From Ilumatobacter fluminis (GTDB lineage: Bacteria > Actinomycetota > Acidimicrobiia > Acidimicrobiales > Ilumatobacteraceae): a stretch of DNA of 64,000 nt. The stretch is taken from assembly GCF_004364865.1 (NCBI RefSeq), contig NZ_SOAU01000001.1:992001-1056000 (forward strand), written 5' to 3'. Shown here piece after piece: positions 62,920 to 64,000 of the stretch; within the stretch, counting starts at the first letter, position 1, and every line of letters begins with the position of its first letter. The translations under genes and the position numbers were made by a program. The notes under the pieces were generated by a model, which worked only from the letters and a program-made list of their open reading frames with translations, made no database searches and was not told where the DNA came from.

Positions 62920-64000
62920 GTGCCAACCGCATTGCTCTCCGTGTACGACAAGACCGGCGTCGCCGAGCTCGCCGCCTCACTCCACGACCTGGGCTGGAGC
63001 CTGGTCTCGAGCGGCGGCACGGCCAGGGCGATCGCCGAACAGGGCGTGCCCGTCACCGACGTCGCCGACCTGACCGGTGTGCCGGCCATCCTCGACCACC
63101 GGGTCGTCACCCTGCACCCGAAGGTGCACGGCGGCATCCTCGCCGACCCGACGAGCGAGTCGCACCGCGCCGACATGGCCGAGTACGGCATCGAGCCGAT
63201 CTCCCTCGTCGTCGCCAACCTCTATCCGTTCGGGAGCGACACCGCCTTCGAACACGGCTCGGGGAGCGCGGTCGAGATGATCGACATCGGCGGACCGGCG
63301 ATGGTGCGGGCGGCCGCCAAGAACCACGCCCACGTCGCGATCGTCGTCGACCCGTCCGACTACGACACGGTCGTCGCCGACGTCCGAGAACACGGTGAGA
63401 TCACCCTCGCGACCCGGCGCCGCCTCGCCCGCGATGCGTTCGCCCACACCGCCGCGTACGACGCGGCGATCGTCACCTGGTTCGACAGCGACGGCGGCGA
63501 CGGAGCGACCGACCCCGAGCCGCTCCCGTCGACGATCCATCTGGCGCTCGAGCGTGCCGAGGTCTTGCGCTACGGAGAGAACCCGCACCAGCAGGGAGCC
63601 CGCTACCGCTTCAGCGGTGCCACCAGTTGGTGGGACACGATGACGCAGCACGGCGGCAAGGCGCTCAGCTATCTGAACCTGTACGACACCGAGGCGGCGT
63701 GGCGACTCGTCCATCGCTACGACGACCCCGCGTGTGTGGTCGTGAAGCACGCCAACCCGTGCGGCGTCGCCATCGGCACAACCGGCGACGACCTCATCGC
63801 CGACGCCTACGTCAAGGCGAACGCCTGCGACCCGGTGAGCGCGTTCGGTGGCATCGTCGCCGTCAACCGCACGGTCACCCAAGCCATGGCCGAACCGCTC
63901 TCCTCGGTCTTCACCGAAGTCGTCGTCGCTCCCGGCTTCGACGGCGACGCACTCGAGACGCTGCTCGCCAAGAAGAACATGCGCGTCATCACGGCCGAGG
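62920..64000 (+). CDS. purH: bifunctional AICAR transformylase/IMP cyclohydrolase (3' end outside window)
   Basis: The first 360 residues of about 520; the frame is open to the window end. It catalyses the last two steps of IMP synthesis. The N-terminal MGS-like cyclohydrolase has VSSGGTARAI, TLHPKVHGGIL and ANLYPF. The transformylase part begins near residue 200 with LRYGENPHQQGARY and contains KHANPCGVA and DPVSAFGG, including the catalytic Lys-His pair. HRVVTLHPKVHGG has Val where Lys is usual (GRVKTLHP). The GTG start at 62920 has TACGGT 8 nt upstream. Confidence 0.95.
   Translation, partial: MPTALLSVYDKTGVAELAASLHDLGWSLVSSGGTARAIAEQGVPVTDVADLTGVPAILDHRVVTLHPKVHGGILADPTSESHRADMAEYGIEPISLVVANLYPFGSDTAFEHGSGSAVEMIDIGGPAMVRAAAKNHAHVAIVVDPSDYDTVVADVREHGEITLATRRRLARDAFAHTAAYDAAIVTWFDSDGGDGATDPEPLPSTIHLALERAEVLRYGENPHQQGARYRFSGATSWWDTMTQHGGKALSYLNLYDTEAAWRLVHRYDDPACVVVKHANPCGVAIGTTGDDLIADAYVKANACDPVSAFGGIVAVNRTVTQAMAEPLSSVFTEVVVAPGFDGDALETLLAKKNMRVITAE

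Overview
The window is chromosomal DNA from a high-GC actinobacterium. Strong C/G-ending codon bias, frequent GTG starts, many apparently leaderless genes, Thr/Asp-rich lipoprotein linkers and a RSWRHPSE-type membrane protein point to the class Acidimicrobiia (Ilumatobacter-like). That placement is inference; no rRNA gene is present to confirm it.

Layout. (1) 1-11.7 kb: 3' end of a PA14/Fn3 surface protein, then the str operon in two pieces: rpsL-rpsG, a 5.1 kb interruption (glycerophosphodiesterase lipoprotein, CBS protein, and a convergent arsenic operon arsRC-gapdh-arsJ), then fusA-tuf-rpsJ. (2) 11.7-19.6 kb: a 7.9 kb interruption of the S10 operon carrying a rifamycin ADP-ribosyltransferase (arr), an MpaB-family oxygenase, a polyamine ABC transporter (potABCD) and an HtrA-type protease. 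(3) 19.6-31.6 kb: the S10/spc ribosomal block rplC-rplD-rplW-rplB-rpsS-rplV-rpsC-rplP-rpmC-rpsQ-rplN-rplX-rplE-rpsN-rpsH-rplF-rplR-rpsE-rpmD-rplO, then secY-adk. (4) 31.8-47.7 kb: mixed housekeeping and accessory genes, including a DUF2342 protein, an atypical SDR, moaE, mreB, an RNB nuclease, a LacI regulator, a PQQ sugar dehydrogenase, tesB, plsC, and a glycosyltransferase-methyltransferase-toroid cluster. (5) 47.8-64 kb: a membrane-spanning ECF sigma/anti-sigma fusion, galM, dtd, an LLM oxidoreductase, pcrA interrupted by a 352-residue intein, a flavodoxin, a STAND/SARP regulator, sucCD, and the 5' part of purH.

How it works together. The ribosomal, translation-factor, secretion and adenylate kinase genes form SD-led operons with a recognisable promoter or leader (TTGGCG/TAGCAT before rpsL; TTGTGG/TAGCAT plus three hairpins before rplC). 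Most accessory genes instead have a TAnnnT- or CAGACT-like hexamer 6-9 nt before the start codon, which suggests leaderless transcripts. The ars operon should convert arsenate plus glyceraldehyde-3-phosphate into an exported arseno-sugar phosphate. Its promoter (TTGAAC-17-TAGCGT) is overlapped by a perfect ArsR-type palindrome. Two changes bear on antibiotics: arr, and an S12 protein with Arg at residue 88.

The most unusual items are the intein with a non-LAGLIDADG insert inside PcrA motif III, the one-polypeptide sigma/ZAS anti-sigma/TM/extracellular-domain protein, a family of REP-like inverted repeats sharing a GGTGTCTGACACC-type core with different arms, the anomalous codon use of tuf, and a 300-residue L22 with a C-terminal added domain.
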